The notes: generated from the sequence alone by a model not told the origin. A stretch of 64,000 nucleotides of DNA from Pseudonocardia sp. HH130629-09 (GCF_001294645.1 NZ_CP011868.1:2232001-2296000); one strand, 5' to 3'; shown: positions 29,880 through 38,258, counted from the first letter of the stretch. Made by a program: numbers and translations.

Positions 29880-30839
29880 ATGGATCTGACGTTGCAGCAG
29901 CTCAGGGCCGTCGTCGCGGTACACGAGGCGGGTGGGTTCACCGCGGCCTCGGCCGTGCTGCGGACCGCGCAGCCGTCGTTGAGCCGCACGGTCGCCGACG
30001 TGGAGCGGCTCCTCGGGGCGCGGCTGTTCGAGCGGACCACCCGGCGGCTGGAACCGACGCCGGTCGGGGAGACCGTCGTGGCGGCTGCCCGCCGGGCGCT
30101 GGACGGTGTCGCGACCGAGCTGCGCCATGTCGAACACGTCCTGGACGGGCGGGCGGGCACCGTGCGGATCGCGACGCTGCCCTCGCTGGCCGCGATCCTG
30201 CTCCCCGGGGTGGTGTGGGCGTTCCGGCGGGAGCGGCCGGGTGTGCGCCCGGAGATCTCCGACGCCCTGGCCGACGAGGTGACCGCACGGGTGCGCTCGG
30301 GGCGTGCCGACCTCGCCGTCACCGTGGTGCACGGCCGTGTCCCCGACGACCTCGTGGTCACCCCGGTGGCCGCCGACCGGTTCTGCGCCCTGGTGCCTCC
30401 CACCCATCCGCTCGCCGGGCGCAGCACGCTGCGCTGGGCCGAGCTCGACGGCGTCGAGTTCGTCGACTTCGACTCCTCCACGAGCATCCGCCAGCACGTG
30501 GACCGCGCCCTGGACGAGTCGGGATGCCGGCCCGGCCGTGGCCTCGCGGCCCGCAACATCGCCGCGGTGGCGGGTCTCGTCGCCGCCGGCCTCGGTGCGA
30601 CGGCGGTCCCCGGGCTGGTCGTGCCGCTCACCGGTTTCGCCGGCCTGGCCGCGGTCCCGCTGACCGACCCGGTCGTGCGACGGCGGATCGCGCTGGTCCT
30701 GCCGCGGGGACGGCAGCCGGTCCCGGCCGCCGCCGCCTTCGCCGGGCTGCTCACCGGCTCCGCACGGCGTCCGTCGCTGCCGGCGCACGCCCGGTGGGCG
30801 CCACCGGACGGGGCATCCGGCACCGGCGACGGGAGCTAG
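29880..30839 (+). CDS. LysR-family transcriptional regulator
   Basis: A 319-aa LysR protein with an N-terminal helix-turn-helix (LQQLRAVVAVHEAGGFTAASAVLRTAQPSLSRTVADVERLLG split over residues 5-46) and an effector domain starting VRIATLPSLA. The C-terminal ~30 residues are a Pro/Ala/Gly tail. Its divergent position relative to the CitMHS/AtuA operon makes it the probable activator of that operon in response to the transported acid. The stop codon overlaps the 3' end of the convergent AraC gene by four bases. Confidence 0.85.
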   Translation: MDLTLQQLRAVVAVHEAGGFTAASAVLRTAQPSLSRTVADVERLLGARLFERTTRRLEPTPVGETVVAAARRALDGVATELRHVEHVLDGRAGTVRIATLPSLAAILLPGVVWAFRRERPGVRPEISDALADEVTARVRSGRADLAVTVVHGRVPDDLVVTPVAADRFCALVPPTHPLAGRSTLRWAELDGVEFVDFDSSTSIRQHVDRALDESGCRPGRGLAARNIAAVAGLVAAGLGATAVPGLVVPLTGFAGLAAVPLTDPVVRRRIALVLPRGRQPVPAAAAFAGLLTGSARRPSLPAHARWAPPDGASGTGDGS

Positions 30840-31594
30840 CGGACGTCAGCGGCGGCGGGGACGGCCCGCAGCGAGCCCGGCGACACCCCGGCCAGGGCGC
30901 GGACCTCGCGGGACAGGTGGGGCTGGTCGGCGTAGCCGGTGCGGGCGGCGACCTCGGCCGGGGCGACGCCGTCGTACAGCAGGGCCGCTGCGGCCCGGAA
31001 ACGCAGCACCCGCCGCGCGACGGCCGGTCCGTAGCCGAGGGTGGCGACGCAGCGCCGGTGCAGCGTGCGGGCGGTGACGCCGAGCCGGTCGGCCAGCTCG
31101 GCGGCGGGCACACCCCCGGCCAGGGCGCGCAGCGCGGCGTGGGGCAGCGGAGCGGGCGTCCGGTGGTCCACGGCGGCCATGCGCAGGGCGAGTGCCAGCC
31201 GGGCGAGCCACACGAGACCGCCGCTGCCCGTGTCGCCGGGGTCGCCGGTCCCGGGGACGGCGGGTCGGAGCAGCCGGCGCCGTCCGGGGTCGAGCACCTC
31301 GGGGAGGGGGACGCGGCGGTCGCGCAGCACGTCCGCCGGGACGCCCAGCAGCGCCGGGAGGGCGCCGGGACGGAACCGCAGGCCGGTGGTCACCCCGCCC
31401 GCGGGCGAGGCGGCGAGGTGCGCGGTGGTGTCCGGTCCGGCGACGACGAGGTCACCACCGGACAGGAGGAGGTCCATGCAGCCGTCGGGCAGCACCCGCT
31501 GGGTGTGCGGATCGGCACCCGAGCGCGCCTGCCAGGCCACCTCGACGACGGCGCGCAGCGGTCCGGTCGGGGGCGTCTCGGCGTAGCTGCGCAC
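30836..31594 (-). CDS. AraC-family transcriptional regulator
   Basis: A 252-aa protein with an N-terminal effector domain of the DUF6597 type (RVLPDGCMDLLLSGGDLVVAGPDT near residues 33-56) and a C-terminal AraC double helix-turn-helix (LADRLGVTARTLHRRCVATLGYGP and EVAARTGYADQPHLSREVRALAGVSPG, about residues 166-242). Such proteins usually control nearby small operons or act alone; no clear target is adjacent. GTG 31594 has TAGGCT six bases before it, a leaderless arrangement. A hairpin at 31611-31659 separates it from the upstream yceI-like gene. Confidence 0.85.
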   Translation of the reverse strand: MRSYAETPPTGPLRAVVEVAWQARSGADPHTQRVLPDGCMDLLLSGGDLVVAGPDTTAHLAASPAGGVTTGLRFRPGALPALLGVPADVLRDRRVPLPEVLDPGRRRLLRPAVPGTGDPGDTGSGGLVWLARLALALRMAAVDHRTPAPLPHAALRALAGGVPAAELADRLGVTARTLHRRCVATLGYGPAVARRVLRFRAAAALLYDGVAPAEVAARTGYADQPHLSREVRALAGVSPGSLRAVPAAADVR

Positions 31595-31600
31595 GGCGGC

Positions 31601-31606
31601 AGCCTA
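31601..31606 (-). promoter_or_regulatory. -10 element TAGGCT, leaderless start of the AraC gene
   Basis: TAGGCT on the minus strand lies six bases before GTG 31594. Confidence 0.5.
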
Positions 31607-31610
31607 CGGA

Positions 31611-31659
31611 CGCGGCACGGCCCCGGTGCCGGCGTCGCCGGTCCGGGGCCGTGGCCGCG
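31611..31659 (-). terminator. hairpin after the YceI gene
   Basis: An 11-bp perfect stem CACGGCCCCGG/CCGGGGCCGTG (31616-31626 with 31643-31653) extends outward through CGCGGC/GCCGCG with small bulges. It lies 11 bases after the YceI-gene stop on the minus strand. Confidence 0.6.
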
Positions 31660-31669
31660 TGAGTGGAGC

Positions 31670-32230
31670 TCAGGAGGCGCGCAGGACCGCCTCGATCTCC
31701 AGCTCGACGCTGACCTTGTCGCCGACCACGACGCCGCCGCCGTCCATCGGCGTCTCGATGTCGACGCCGAACTCCGAGCGCTTGATGGTGGTGGTCGCGG
31801 TGAAGCCGGCGCGGGTGCCGCCGTAGGCGTCCGGGCCGAAGCCGTTGACCTCGAGGGCGAACTCGACGGGGCGGGTGACGCCCTTGATCGTCAGGTCGCC
31901 GGCGAGGACGTAGTCGTCGCCGCCCTTCGCGACGAGGCCGGTGGAGCGGAAGGTCCACTCCGGGTACTTCTCCACGTCGAAGAAGTCGGCGGAGCGGATG
32001 TGGCCGTCGCGCTGCTCCTGGCCGGTCGTGATCGAGGTGGCGTCCACGGTCGCGGTCACGCTGGAGTCCTGGAAGCGCTCAGCGGTGACGAGCTCCCCGG
32101 TCACGCCGGTGAAGCGGCCCCGGACCTTGCTGACCATCATGTGACGGACGGAGAAGGAGACGTCGGAGTGCGCAGCGTCGATGTCCCAGGTGCCGACGAC
32201 GTAGCCGGGGATGGCGGTGGCGGTGGTCAT
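31670..32230 (-). CDS. YceI-family lipid-binding protein
   Basis: A 186-aa lipocalin-like protein with the full YceI pattern: GTWDIDAAHSDVSFSVRHMMVSKVRGRF at residues 13-40, TASITTGQEQRDGHI-type segment, FDVEKYPEW, and GVTRPVEFALEVNG. YceI proteins bind isoprenoid or other amphiphilic chains. There is no signal peptide here, unlike E. coli YceI, so it is probably cytoplasmic, as in many actinobacteria. The start ATG has GGGAGAG upstream. A MarR gene is divergent 90 bases away, with two palindromes between them, making MarR the likely repressor. Confidence 0.88.
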   Translation of the reverse strand: MTTATAIPGYVVGTWDIDAAHSDVSFSVRHMMVSKVRGRFTGVTGELVTAERFQDSSVTATVDATSITTGQEQRDGHIRSADFFDVEKYPEWTFRSTGLVAKGGDDYVLAGDLTIKGVTRPVEFALEVNGFGPDAYGGTRAGFTATTTIKRSEFGVDIETPMDGGGVVVGDKVSVELEIEAVLRAS

Positions 32231-32244
32231 GATCTCTCCCGGAG

Positions 32245-32252
32245 AACTAGTT
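32245..32252. promoter_or_regulatory. AACTAGTT palindrome in the yceI/marR spacer
   Basis: A perfect 8-base palindrome immediately upstream of the YceI ribosome binding site, four bases from the longer inverted repeat at 32256-32272. A possible second MarR half-operator. Confidence 0.4.
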
Positions 32253-32255
32253 GAA

Positions 32256-32272
32256 CTCTCACTTGTTGAGAG
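32256..32272. promoter_or_regulatory. candidate MarR operator
   Basis: CTCTCA and TGAGAG form perfect arms around a 5-base spacer CTTGT, centred in the 90-base space between the divergent YceI and MarR genes. The 17-base length is usual for MarR dimers. Confidence 0.6.
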
Positions 32273-32320
32273 CGATGCTAGAACTAACGGATCGCACGTC
32301 AAGATGTTTCGGAGGGTGCT

Positions 32321-32839
32321 GTGGGTCACACACGCTGGCTCGACGACGAGGAGCAGCGCACCTGGCGCGCCTTCCTGGCCGCGCAGCGGCTGGTCTCGGA
32401 GAAGGTCGAGCGACGGCTGCAGTCCGGGGCCGGGATGCCCCAGGCCTACTACGAGATCTTGGTCCGGCTGTCCGAGGCGCCGGAGCGGACCCTGCGGATG
32501 AGCGTCCTCGCGGACTCCGCGCTGTCCTCGCGCAGCCGGGTGTCGCACGCGGTGGCCCGGATGGAGGAGGCGGGCTGGATCGAACGGCGGTCGTGCCCCA
32601 CCGACCGGCGTGGCCAGCTGGCCAACCTGACCGACCGCGGCTTCGAGGTCCTGGCCGGCGCCGCACCGGACCACGTCGAGAGCGTCCGCGAGGCGGTGTT
32701 CGACGGCCTGACCCCTGCTCAGCAGGCCGGGTTGCGCGAGGCCTGCGAGGCCGTCGTCGCCCACCTGTCCGGTGGCGGGGAGTGGCCGGTGACCCGGGAC
32801 TCGGGACCGGACGGCCCGAGCCCGGCTCAGGCGTCCTAG
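32321..32839 (+). CDS. MarR-family transcriptional regulator
   Basis: A 172-aa winged-helix protein: dimer helices at the N-terminus (LDDEEQRTWRAFLAAQRLV), a recognition region ALSSRSRVSHAVARMEEAGWIERR (about residues 66-89) and the wing with PTDRRGQLANLTDRG (about 92-106), a highly conserved MarR pattern. GGAGG precedes the GTG start. It is divergent from the YceI-family gene and probably represses both through the inverted repeat between them. Its stop codon TAG is also the first half of the lpdA -10 element. Confidence 0.88.
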   Translation: MGHTRWLDDEEQRTWRAFLAAQRLVSEKVERRLQSGAGMPQAYYEILVRLSEAPERTLRMSVLADSALSSRSRVSHAVARMEEAGWIERRSCPTDRRGQLANLTDRGFEVLAGAAPDHVESVREAVFDGLTPAQQAGLREACEAVVAHLSGGGEWPVTRDSGPDGPSPAQAS

Positions 32840-32842
32840 GCT
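32837..32842 (+). promoter_or_regulatory. -10 element TAGGCT, leaderless start of lpdA
   Basis: TAGGCT, whose TAG is the MarR stop codon, is followed by six bases and ATG 32849. Confidence 0.5.
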
Positions 32843-32848
32843 GGGCAC

Positions 32849-34252
32849 ATGCCTCATTTCGACGTCGTCGTACTCGGAGCCGGACCCGGTGGATACGTGG
32901 CGGCCATCCGTGCCGCCCAGCTCGGCCGCAGTGTGGCGGTGATCGAGGAGAAGTACTGGGGCGGTGTCTGTCTCAACGTGGGCTGCATCCCGTCCAAGGC
33001 GCTGCTGCGCAACGCCGAGATCGCCCACATCGTCACCAGGGAGCAGAAGACCTTCGGCCTGTCCGGTGAGGTGTCGCTCGACTTCGGCGCCGCCTTCGAC
33101 CGCAGCCGTTCGGTCGCGGACGGGCGCGTCAAGGGCGTGCACTTCCTGATGAAGAAGAACAAGATCACCGAGTTCGACGGGTTCGGCCGGTTCACCAAGC
33201 CGGGGGAGATCGAGGTCGAGCTGTCGAAGGGCGGCAACGAGACCGTCACCTACGACGACGTGATCATCGCGGCGGGCTCCACGGTCAAGCTGCTGCCGGG
33301 CACCGAGCTGTCCGAGCGGGTCGTCACCTACGAGGAGCAGATCCTCACCCGTGAGCTGCCGGAGAGCGTGATCATCGCCGGCGCCGGTGCGATCGGCGTC
33401 GAGTTCGCGTTCGTGCTGACCAACTACGGCGTCGACGTCACCATCGTGGAGTACCTGGACCGGCTGCTCCCGCTCGAGGACGCGGACGTGTCCAAGGAGC
33501 TGGCCAAGGCGTACAAGAAGCTCGGCGTCACGGTGCGGACCTCCACCAAGGTCGAGTCCATCAACGACGACGGCAAGGGCGTCACCGTCTCGGTCTCCTC
33601 CGCCAAGGGCAGCGAGGAGCTGCGCGCGGACAAGGTCGTGCAGGCCATCGGCTTCGCGCCCCGGGTCGACGGCTACGGCCTGGACAAGCTCGGCGTGAAC
33701 CTCACCGAGCGCGGCGCGATCGAGATCGACGACTACATGCGCACCAGCGTGGAGCACGTCTACGCGATCGGTGACGTCACCGCGAAGCTCATGCTGGCCC
33801 ACGTCGCCGAGGCGCAGGGCATCGTCGCCGCCGAGACCCTGGCGGGCGCCGAGACCCAGGAGCTGAACTACAAGATGATGCCGCGCGCGACCTTCTGCAA
33901 CCCGCAGGTCGCGTCGTTCGGCTACACCGAGGCCGAGGCCCGGCAGCTGGCCGACGAGAAGGGCTGGAAGGTCAACACCGCAACCTTCCCGTTCACCGCG
34001 AACGGCAAGGCGCACGGCCTGGCCGAGCCGGCAGGCTTCGTGAAGCTGATCGCCGACGACACCTACGGCGAGCTGCTCGGCGGGCACATCATCGGCGCCG
34101 AGGCGACCGAGCTGCTGCCCGAGCTGACCCTGGCCCAGAAGTGGGACCTGACCGTCCACGAGATGGCGCGCAACGTGCATGCGCACCCGACCCTGTCGGA
34201 GTGCCTGCAGGAGGCGATCCACGGCCTGGCCGGCCACATGATCAACTTCTGA
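32849..34252 (+). CDS. lpdA: dihydrolipoyl dehydrogenase
   Basis: A 467-aa flavoprotein disulfide reductase, the E3 component of 2-oxo-acid dehydrogenase complexes. Visible: FAD-binding GAGPGG at residues 10-15, the redox disulfide C41-LNVG-C46, NAD-binding GAGAIGVEF in the middle, the second FAD contact [14 protein letters not shown] and the catalytic His-Glu pair in HAHPTLSE near the C-terminus. All active residues are present. No E1 or E2 genes are adjacent; in mycobacteria Lpd also serves the peroxide-reducing and branched-chain systems. A 13-bp terminator follows. Confidence 0.95.
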   Translation: MPHFDVVVLGAGPGGYVAAIRAAQLGRSVAVIEEKYWGGVCLNVGCIPSKALLRNAEIAHIVTREQKTFGLSGEVSLDFGAAFDRSRSVADGRVKGVHFLMKKNKITEFDGFGRFTKPGEIEVELSKGGNETVTYDDVIIAAGSTVKLLPGTELSERVVTYEEQILTRELPESVIIAGAGAIGVEFAFVLTNYGVDVTIVEYLDRLLPLEDADVSKELAKAYKKLGVTVRTSTKVESINDDGKGVTVSVSSAKGSEELRADKVVQAIGFAPRVDGYGLDKLGVNLTERGAIEIDDYMRTSVEHVYAIGDVTAKLMLAHVAEAQGIVAAETLAGAETQELNYKMMPRATFCNPQVASFGYTEAEARQLADEKGWKVNTATFPFTANGKAHGLAEPAGFVKLIADDTYGELLGGHIIGAEATELLPELTLAQKWDLTVHEMARNVHAHPTLSECLQEAIHGLAGHMINF

Positions 34253-34261
34253 CGACGGCCG

Positions 34262-34301
34262 CGACGGGCCCGCATCCCCACCCCGGGGTGCGGGCCCGTC
34301 G
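34262..34301 (+). terminator. terminator hairpin after lpdA
   Basis: A perfect 13-bp stem (34262-34274 with 34289-34301) with a GC-rich 14-base loop starts nine bases after the lpdA stop. Confidence 0.75.
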
Positions 34302-34313
34302 GCGTACCGGGGG

Positions 34314-34508
34314 TCAGGACCTGCGGGCGTCCGGCTCGCGCCGGGCGGTGTGCTCGCGACGCGTGGTCGAGCTCGCGGCGACGCGCTGCTCGTGCCGCTC
34401 GGCGGCGAGTGCCGCCTCCACCGCGGCCTGCACGGCGGCGGTGTTGACATCGGGATCGATCAGCCTGGCGGCGGCGAGGGATCGGGCCGAGACCGAGATG
34501 CTGACCAT
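34314..34508 (-). CDS. 64-aa antitoxin-like small protein, no toxin partner seen
   Basis: A 64-aa basic protein: MVSISVSARSLAAARLIDPDVNTAAVQAAVEAALAAERHEQR (in segments) followed by an Arg-rich tail. The short beta strand then helix pattern with LIDPDVNTAAVQAAVEAAL resembles the ribbon-helix-helix part of CcdA- or VapB-like antitoxins. AGGAG lies six bases before ATG 34508; the frame extends upstream but without another good start. No toxin gene of the CcdB, VapC or MazF type is adjacent on either side (lpdA and a NUDIX gene), so it is an orphan or a DNA-binding regulator. The 22-base palindrome 120 bases upstream may belong to it. Confidence 0.5.
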   Translation of the reverse strand: MVSISVSARSLAAARLIDPDVNTAAVQAAVEAALAAERHEQRVAASSTTRREHTARREPDARRS

Positions 34509-34627
34509 GGTGGCTCCTGGAACTGTCGCGTGGTGGGTGTGGTGGTCCGTCGGGGAGGCCTCACGCTGGGCCCTTCCCGGAGTGGCGTCGCGCGACCCGC
34601 TCGGCATGGACCGATTCAGGTACCGGT

Positions 34628-34649
34628 GTGGGTGACATATGTTACCCAC
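34628..34649. promoter_or_regulatory. 22-base near-perfect palindrome, candidate operator
   Basis: GTGGGT-G-ACATATGT-T-ACCCAC is symmetric except for one G/T pair. It is unusually A+T-rich at its centre for this genome and lies between the antitoxin-like gene and the NUDIX gene, both on the minus strand. The binding protein is unknown. Confidence 0.55.
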
Positions 34650-34674
34650 TGGTAAACGCGCTGGCCCGAGGACT

Positions 34675-35232
34675 TTAACGGACGAGATCTGCCAGGAGGA
34701 GGCGGGTGACGTAGAGGCCGTCGGGGACCCAGGGCCGGTCCGGGGTGCCGACCCGGGCCACCAGCTCGGCGAGGGTCCACCAGCCGCCCTCGGCCACCTC
34801 CGAGGGCTGGTGGGTCACCGGGCCGTCGGAGAAGGCGCGGTAGACGTGCACGTGGGCCCGCAGCCCGTCCGGGCCGGTGCCGGGCCCGGTGTCGACGCCC
34901 AGCGCGGCGGCGTCGAAGGGGACCACGGCGAGCTTCTCCAGCGGCACACCGGTGACGCCGAGCTCCTCGCCCAGCTCGCGGGCGGCGCCGGCGTCGGGCG
35001 TCTCGCCCTCGTCGAGGACCCCGCCGGCCAGGCAGTCCCACATCCCGGCCATGACCAGCTTGGTGTCGGTGCGCCGGTGCACGTAGGCCCGCGTGCCGTC
35101 GGCGGAGCGGAGCAGGACCGCGGTCGTCGCGTGCCACAGCGAGCGCGCGTAGACCTCGCCGCGCTCGGCGACGCCGGTGGGCGTGCCCTCGGCGTCGAAG
35201 ACGGTCAGGCGCTCACGTGCGGGATCGGTCAC
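34675..35232 (-). CDS. NUDIX hydrolase
   Basis: A 185-aa NUDIX enzyme with an intact box: GGVLDEGETPDAGAARELGEELGV (in segments; G, E, R-E, E-E and G all present, about residues 77-99). Such enzymes hydrolyse nucleoside diphosphates linked to another group. The N-terminal part VFDAEGTPTGVAERGEVYARSLWHATT resembles the isopentenyl-diphosphate isomerase-like or YfcD-type NUDIX group, but the substrate is not determined. GTG 35232 is chosen because it gives the usual family N-terminus; the frame extends upstream across the dop promoter. It is divergent from dop. Confidence 0.85.
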   Translation of the reverse strand: MTDPARERLTVFDAEGTPTGVAERGEVYARSLWHATTAVLLRSADGTRAYVHRRTDTKLVMAGMWDCLAGGVLDEGETPDAGAARELGEELGVTGVPLEKLAVVPFDAAALGVDTGPGTGPDGLRAHVHVYRAFSDGPVTHQPSEVAEGGWWTLAELVARVGTPDRPWVPDGLYVTRLLLADLVR

Positions 35233-35285
35233 GCCACGATGATCCCGCCGGGCCGCGGTGCACCCCGGACCGGGGCGCCGACGGT

Positions 35286-35291
35286 TAGTCT
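35286..35291 (+). promoter_or_regulatory. -10 element TAGTCT of dop and its leader ORF
   Basis: TAGTCT is followed by six bases and ATG 35298, which opens a nine-codon ORF ending at dop. Transcription should start at that ATG. Confidence 0.5.
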
Positions 35292-35297
35292 CGTGCA

Positions 35298-35327
35298 ATG
35301 CACTCTCGCGCAGGGGGCCGGTCGTGA
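35298..35327 (+). CDS. nine-residue leader peptide ORF overlapping the dop start
   Basis: ATG 35298 opens a nine-codon frame, MHSRAGGRS, whose TGA overlaps the dop GTG start (GTGA). It sits exactly at the leaderless position after TAGTCT, so a ribosome could load directly on it and hand over to dop. Leaderless short ORFs are known in mycobacteria; translation of this one is inferred. Confidence 0.4.
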   Translation: MHSRAGGRS

Positions 35328-36850
35328 CGGCCCGCCGGATCATGGGCACCGAGGTGGAGTACGGCATCGCCGTGCCGGGTGACCCCACCGCGAACCCCGT
35401 CGTCACCTCGACGCAGGTGGTGCTCGCCTACGCCGCCGCGGCGGACGTGCCCCGCAACCGTCGGGCGCGCTGGGACTACGAGGTCGAGTCGCCGCTGCGC
35501 GACGCCCGCGGGTTCGACCTGTCGGCGCCGTCGCTGGCGCCGCAGCTCGACACCGACCTCGACGACCTCGGTGCGGCGAACGTCATCCTCACCAACGGTG
35601 CGCGGTTCTACGTCGACCACGCCCACCCGGAGTACTCCACGCCCGAGGTGCTGTCCCCGCGCGATGTCGTGACCTGGGACAAGGCCGGCGAGCGGATCAT
35701 GCTGGAGGCGGCGAACCGTGCGGCCACCGTGCCGGGCGCGCCGCGGATGCAGCTGTACAAGAACAACGTCGACGGCAAGGGCGCCAGCTACGGCTCCCAC
35801 GAGAACTACCTGATGGCCCGCTCGACGACGTTCCCGTCGATCGTCACCGGGCTGACCCCGTTCTTCGTGACCCGCCAGGTCGTCTGCGGCGCCGGCCGGG
35901 TCGGCCTGGGCGAGCAGGGCGACGAGGCCGGCTACCAGATCGCCCAGCGCTCGGACTACGTCGAGGTCGAGGTCGGCCTGGAGACCACGCTCAAGCGCGG
36001 CATCATCAACACCCGCGACGAGCCGCACGCCGACGCCGACAAGTACCGCCGCCTGCACGTCATCATCGGCGACGCGAACCTGTCCGAGGTCGCGACGCTG
36101 CTCAAGGTCGGCACCGCCGCCCTGGTCCTCGACATGATCGAGAAGGGGCGCTCGTTCGAGGACCTGCGCCTGGCCGAGCCGGTGAAGTCGGTCTCGCGGA
36201 TCAGCCACGACCCGACGCTGCAGCGGACCGTCCCGCTGGCCGACGGCCGTCACCTCACCGCACTGCAGGTCCAGCAGGAGTACCTGGCCCGCGCGGTCGA
36301 GCACCTGGAACAGACGGTCTCCCCGCGCCGCGAGGAGTGGGACCCCGACACCCGCGAGGTCGTCGAGGAGTGGGAGTCGGTGCTGGTCGACCTGGAGCGC
36401 GACCCGATGCTGACCGCCGACCGGCTCGACTGGACGGCCAAGCTCAAGCTGCTCGAGGCCTACCGCGAGCGCGACGGCCTGACCTGGGCGTCGGGCCGGC
36501 TCGGGATGGTCGACCTGCAGTACTCCGACGTCCGGCTGGCGAAGGGCCTCTACAACCGGCTGGTCACCCGAGGGTCGATGCGCCGGCTGGTCACCGAGGA
36601 GCAGGTCGCCGCGGCGATGACCGAGCCGCCCGAGGACACCCGGGCCTACTTCCGCGGCACCTGCATGGGCCGGTTCCCGGTCGAGGTCGCCGCCGCGTCG
36701 TGGGACTCGGTGATCTTCGACCTGGGGCGCGAGTCCCTGGTGCGGATCCCGACGCTGGAGCCGCTGCGCGGAACCCGCAAGCACGTGGGGGAGCTGTTCG
36801 AGGCGGTGTCGACGGCCGAGGAGCTGGTCGACAAGCTCACCGCCTCCTGA
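35324..36850 (+). CDS. dop: Pup deamidase/depupylase
   Basis: A 508-aa glutamine-synthetase-like enzyme that removes Pup from proteins and, in species with Pup-Gln, deamidates it. It follows M. tuberculosis Dop closely: [11 protein letters not shown] at residues 4-14, [18 protein letters not shown] (start of the Dop loop), [14 protein letters not shown] with the catalytic Asp, [20 protein letters not shown] and [27 protein letters not shown] 35324 gives the family N-terminus; GGGGG six bases upstream is a possible ribosome binding site. Because the Pup encoded next ends in Glu, only the depupylase activity should be needed here. Pup follows after 118 bases. Confidence 0.95.
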   Translation: MTARRIMGTEVEYGIAVPGDPTANPVVTSTQVVLAYAAAADVPRNRRARWDYEVESPLRDARGFDLSAPSLAPQLDTDLDDLGAANVILTNGARFYVDHAHPEYSTPEVLSPRDVVTWDKAGERIMLEAANRAATVPGAPRMQLYKNNVDGKGASYGSHENYLMARSTTFPSIVTGLTPFFVTRQVVCGAGRVGLGEQGDEAGYQIAQRSDYVEVEVGLETTLKRGIINTRDEPHADADKYRRLHVIIGDANLSEVATLLKVGTAALVLDMIEKGRSFEDLRLAEPVKSVSRISHDPTLQRTVPLADGRHLTALQVQQEYLARAVEHLEQTVSPRREEWDPDTREVVEEWESVLVDLERDPMLTADRLDWTAKLKLLEAYRERDGLTWASGRLGMVDLQYSDVRLAKGLYNRLVTRGSMRRLVTEEQVAAAMTEPPEDTRAYFRGTCMGRFPVEVAAASWDSVIFDLGRESLVRIPTLEPLRGTRKHVGELFEAVSTAEELVDKLTAS

Positions 36851-36915
36851 GCCGTCCCGCCGGGAAGCGGATCACACGCCGCTGCGCAACAGGCGATTTT
36901 GTCGCCCCCGGTAGG

Positions 36916-36921
36916 TAGGGT
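36916..36921 (+). promoter_or_regulatory. -10-like TAGGGT before pup
   Basis: TAGGGT lies 47 bases before the pup ATG, just after the small inverted repeat GGCGA-TTTTG-TCGCC (36892-36906). It could give pup-prcB-prcA their own promoter. The ribosome binding site AAGGAGGAG is at 36956-36964. Confidence 0.4.
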
Positions 36922-36968
36922 GAGCAGGCAGGCAATTCTCTGCGAGGAGATCTGCAAGGAGGAGCGTC

Positions 36969-37166
36969 ATGTCCCAGGAGCAGACCAAGCGCCAGGGTGG
37001 CGGCGACGGAGACGACGAGTCCGGCGAGAACGCGTCCGGATCCGGCCAGGAGCGCCGCGAGAAGCTCGGTGAGGACGTCGACACCATCCTCGACGAGATC
37101 GACGACGTGCTGGAGGAGAACGCGGAGGACTTCGTGCGGTCCTACGTGCAGAAGGGCGGTGAGTGA
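36969..37166 (+). CDS. pup: prokaryotic ubiquitin-like protein Pup
   Basis: A 65-aa mostly disordered, acidic modifier that PafA joins by its C-terminal Glu side chain to substrate lysines. The Mpa-binding helix is [27 protein letters not shown] (residues 34-60) and the C-terminus is Lys62-Gly-Gly-Glu65. Encoding Glu rather than Gln means the protein needs no deamidation. The strong ribosome binding site AAGGAGGAG ends four bases before ATG. prcB follows, with a GTG overlapping the pup stop as an alternative start. Confidence 0.96.
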   Translation: MSQEQTKRQGGGDGDDESGENASGSGQERREKLGEDVDTILDEIDDVLEENAEDFVRSYVQKGGE

Positions 37167-37330
37167 GCTCCACGGGGCCATTCACCGTGCCGCACCCCGG
37201 CACCAGCAGTACCGTCCCGGCCGGGTCCGCACCTGCGGGCCCGGCCGTGCCGGAAGGGCCGCCGACCCCCGCCGAGGTGGGGGGCGGGACCCCCGGCGCA
37301 CGCAGTTCGAACGAAAGGCACGTCCGAGAG

Positions 37331-38218
37331 ATGGAGTTCCGGCCGTCGGTCACCTCCGGGCTGGTGCCCGGGCACCACACGGGTCAGCTCGGCACCTTCC
37401 TGACCGGGTCGCAGTCGTTCTCCGACTTCGTCGGCGGCGCGGCCCCGCACCTGCTCCCCGGCGCGGGCCTGGACCGGACAGCCGGTCCCGGCACCTCCGC
37501 CGACGCCCTGGGCGTCCCGCACGGCACCACGATCGTCGCGCTGCTGTTCTCCGGCGGCGTCGTGATCGCCGGTGACCGGCGCGCGACCGCGGGCAACGTG
37601 ATCGCCCAGCGCGACATCGAGAAGGTGTTCGTCACCGACACCCACTCCGCGGTCGGCATCGCCGGCTCCGCGGGGATCGCGCTGGAGATGGTCCGGCTGT
37701 TCTCGGTGGACCTCGAGCACTACGAGAAGCTCGAGGGCGTCCCGCTCTCGCTGGACGGCAAGGCCAACAAGCTCGCCGGGATGGTCCGCCAGAACCTGGG
37801 CGCGGCGATGCAGGGCTTCGTCGTCGTCCCGCTGTTCGCGGGCTACGACACCGACGCCGCCGACCCGGCCCAGGCCGGCCGGATCGTCACCTTCGACCCC
37901 ACCGGCGGGCGGTACGACGAGAACCTCGGCTTCCACGCCGTGGGATCGGGCTCGGTGTTCGCCAAGTCCTCGCTGAAGAAGCTGCACGACCCGACCGCGG
38001 ACCTCGACGGCGCGGTGCGCACCGCGATCGAGGCACTCTACGACGCCGCGGACGACGACACCGCCACCGGCGGGCCGGACACGGTGCGGCGCATCTACCC
38101 GGTGGTCGTCGGCATCACCGCCGAGGGCTCCGTGCGCCGCGACGAGGCCGAGATCGCCGCCGTCGTCGACCAGGTGATCGCCGGGCGCCGGGAGCGCCCG
38201 GGCGGCCCGTCCCGCTGA
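37331..38218 (+). CDS. prcB: 20S proteasome beta subunit
   Basis: The catalytic subunit of the proteasome core. With ATG 37331 it has 295 residues: a 65-residue propeptide ending PHG, then the active-site Thr66 of [23 protein letters not shown], with the Asp/Arg and Lys residues of the Ntn-hydrolase site in DRRA and IEKVF. This start matches the propeptide length and ME... beginning of other actinobacterial PrcB proteins. GTG 37163, which overlaps the pup stop (GTGA), would add 56 low-complexity residues containing several rare codons (AGT, GAA, AGG, CGA) near position 37310; it could still couple translation to pup. prcA follows after 40 bases. Confidence 0.9.
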   Translation: MEFRPSVTSGLVPGHHTGQLGTFLTGSQSFSDFVGGAAPHLLPGAGLDRTAGPGTSADALGVPHGTTIVALLFSGGVVIAGDRRATAGNVIAQRDIEKVFVTDTHSAVGIAGSAGIALEMVRLFSVDLEHYEKLEGVPLSLDGKANKLAGMVRQNLGAAMQGFVVVPLFAGYDTDAADPAQAGRIVTFDPTGGRYDENLGFHAVGSGSVFAKSSLKKLHDPTADLDGAVRTAIEALYDAADDDTATGGPDTVRRIYPVVVGITAEGSVRRDEAEIAAVVDQVIAGRRERPGGPSR

Positions 38219-38258
38219 CCCCCTCCCCGCACGAAGCACGAGCCTGGAGCGCCTCCCC

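Noticed and set aside
27110-30823. A 1237-codon minus-strand frame across the LysR, CitMHS and AtuA genes
   Set aside because: It crosses three well-supported genes, consists of Arg/Pro/Gly-rich low complexity and has no recognisable domain. It is a GC-bias artefact.
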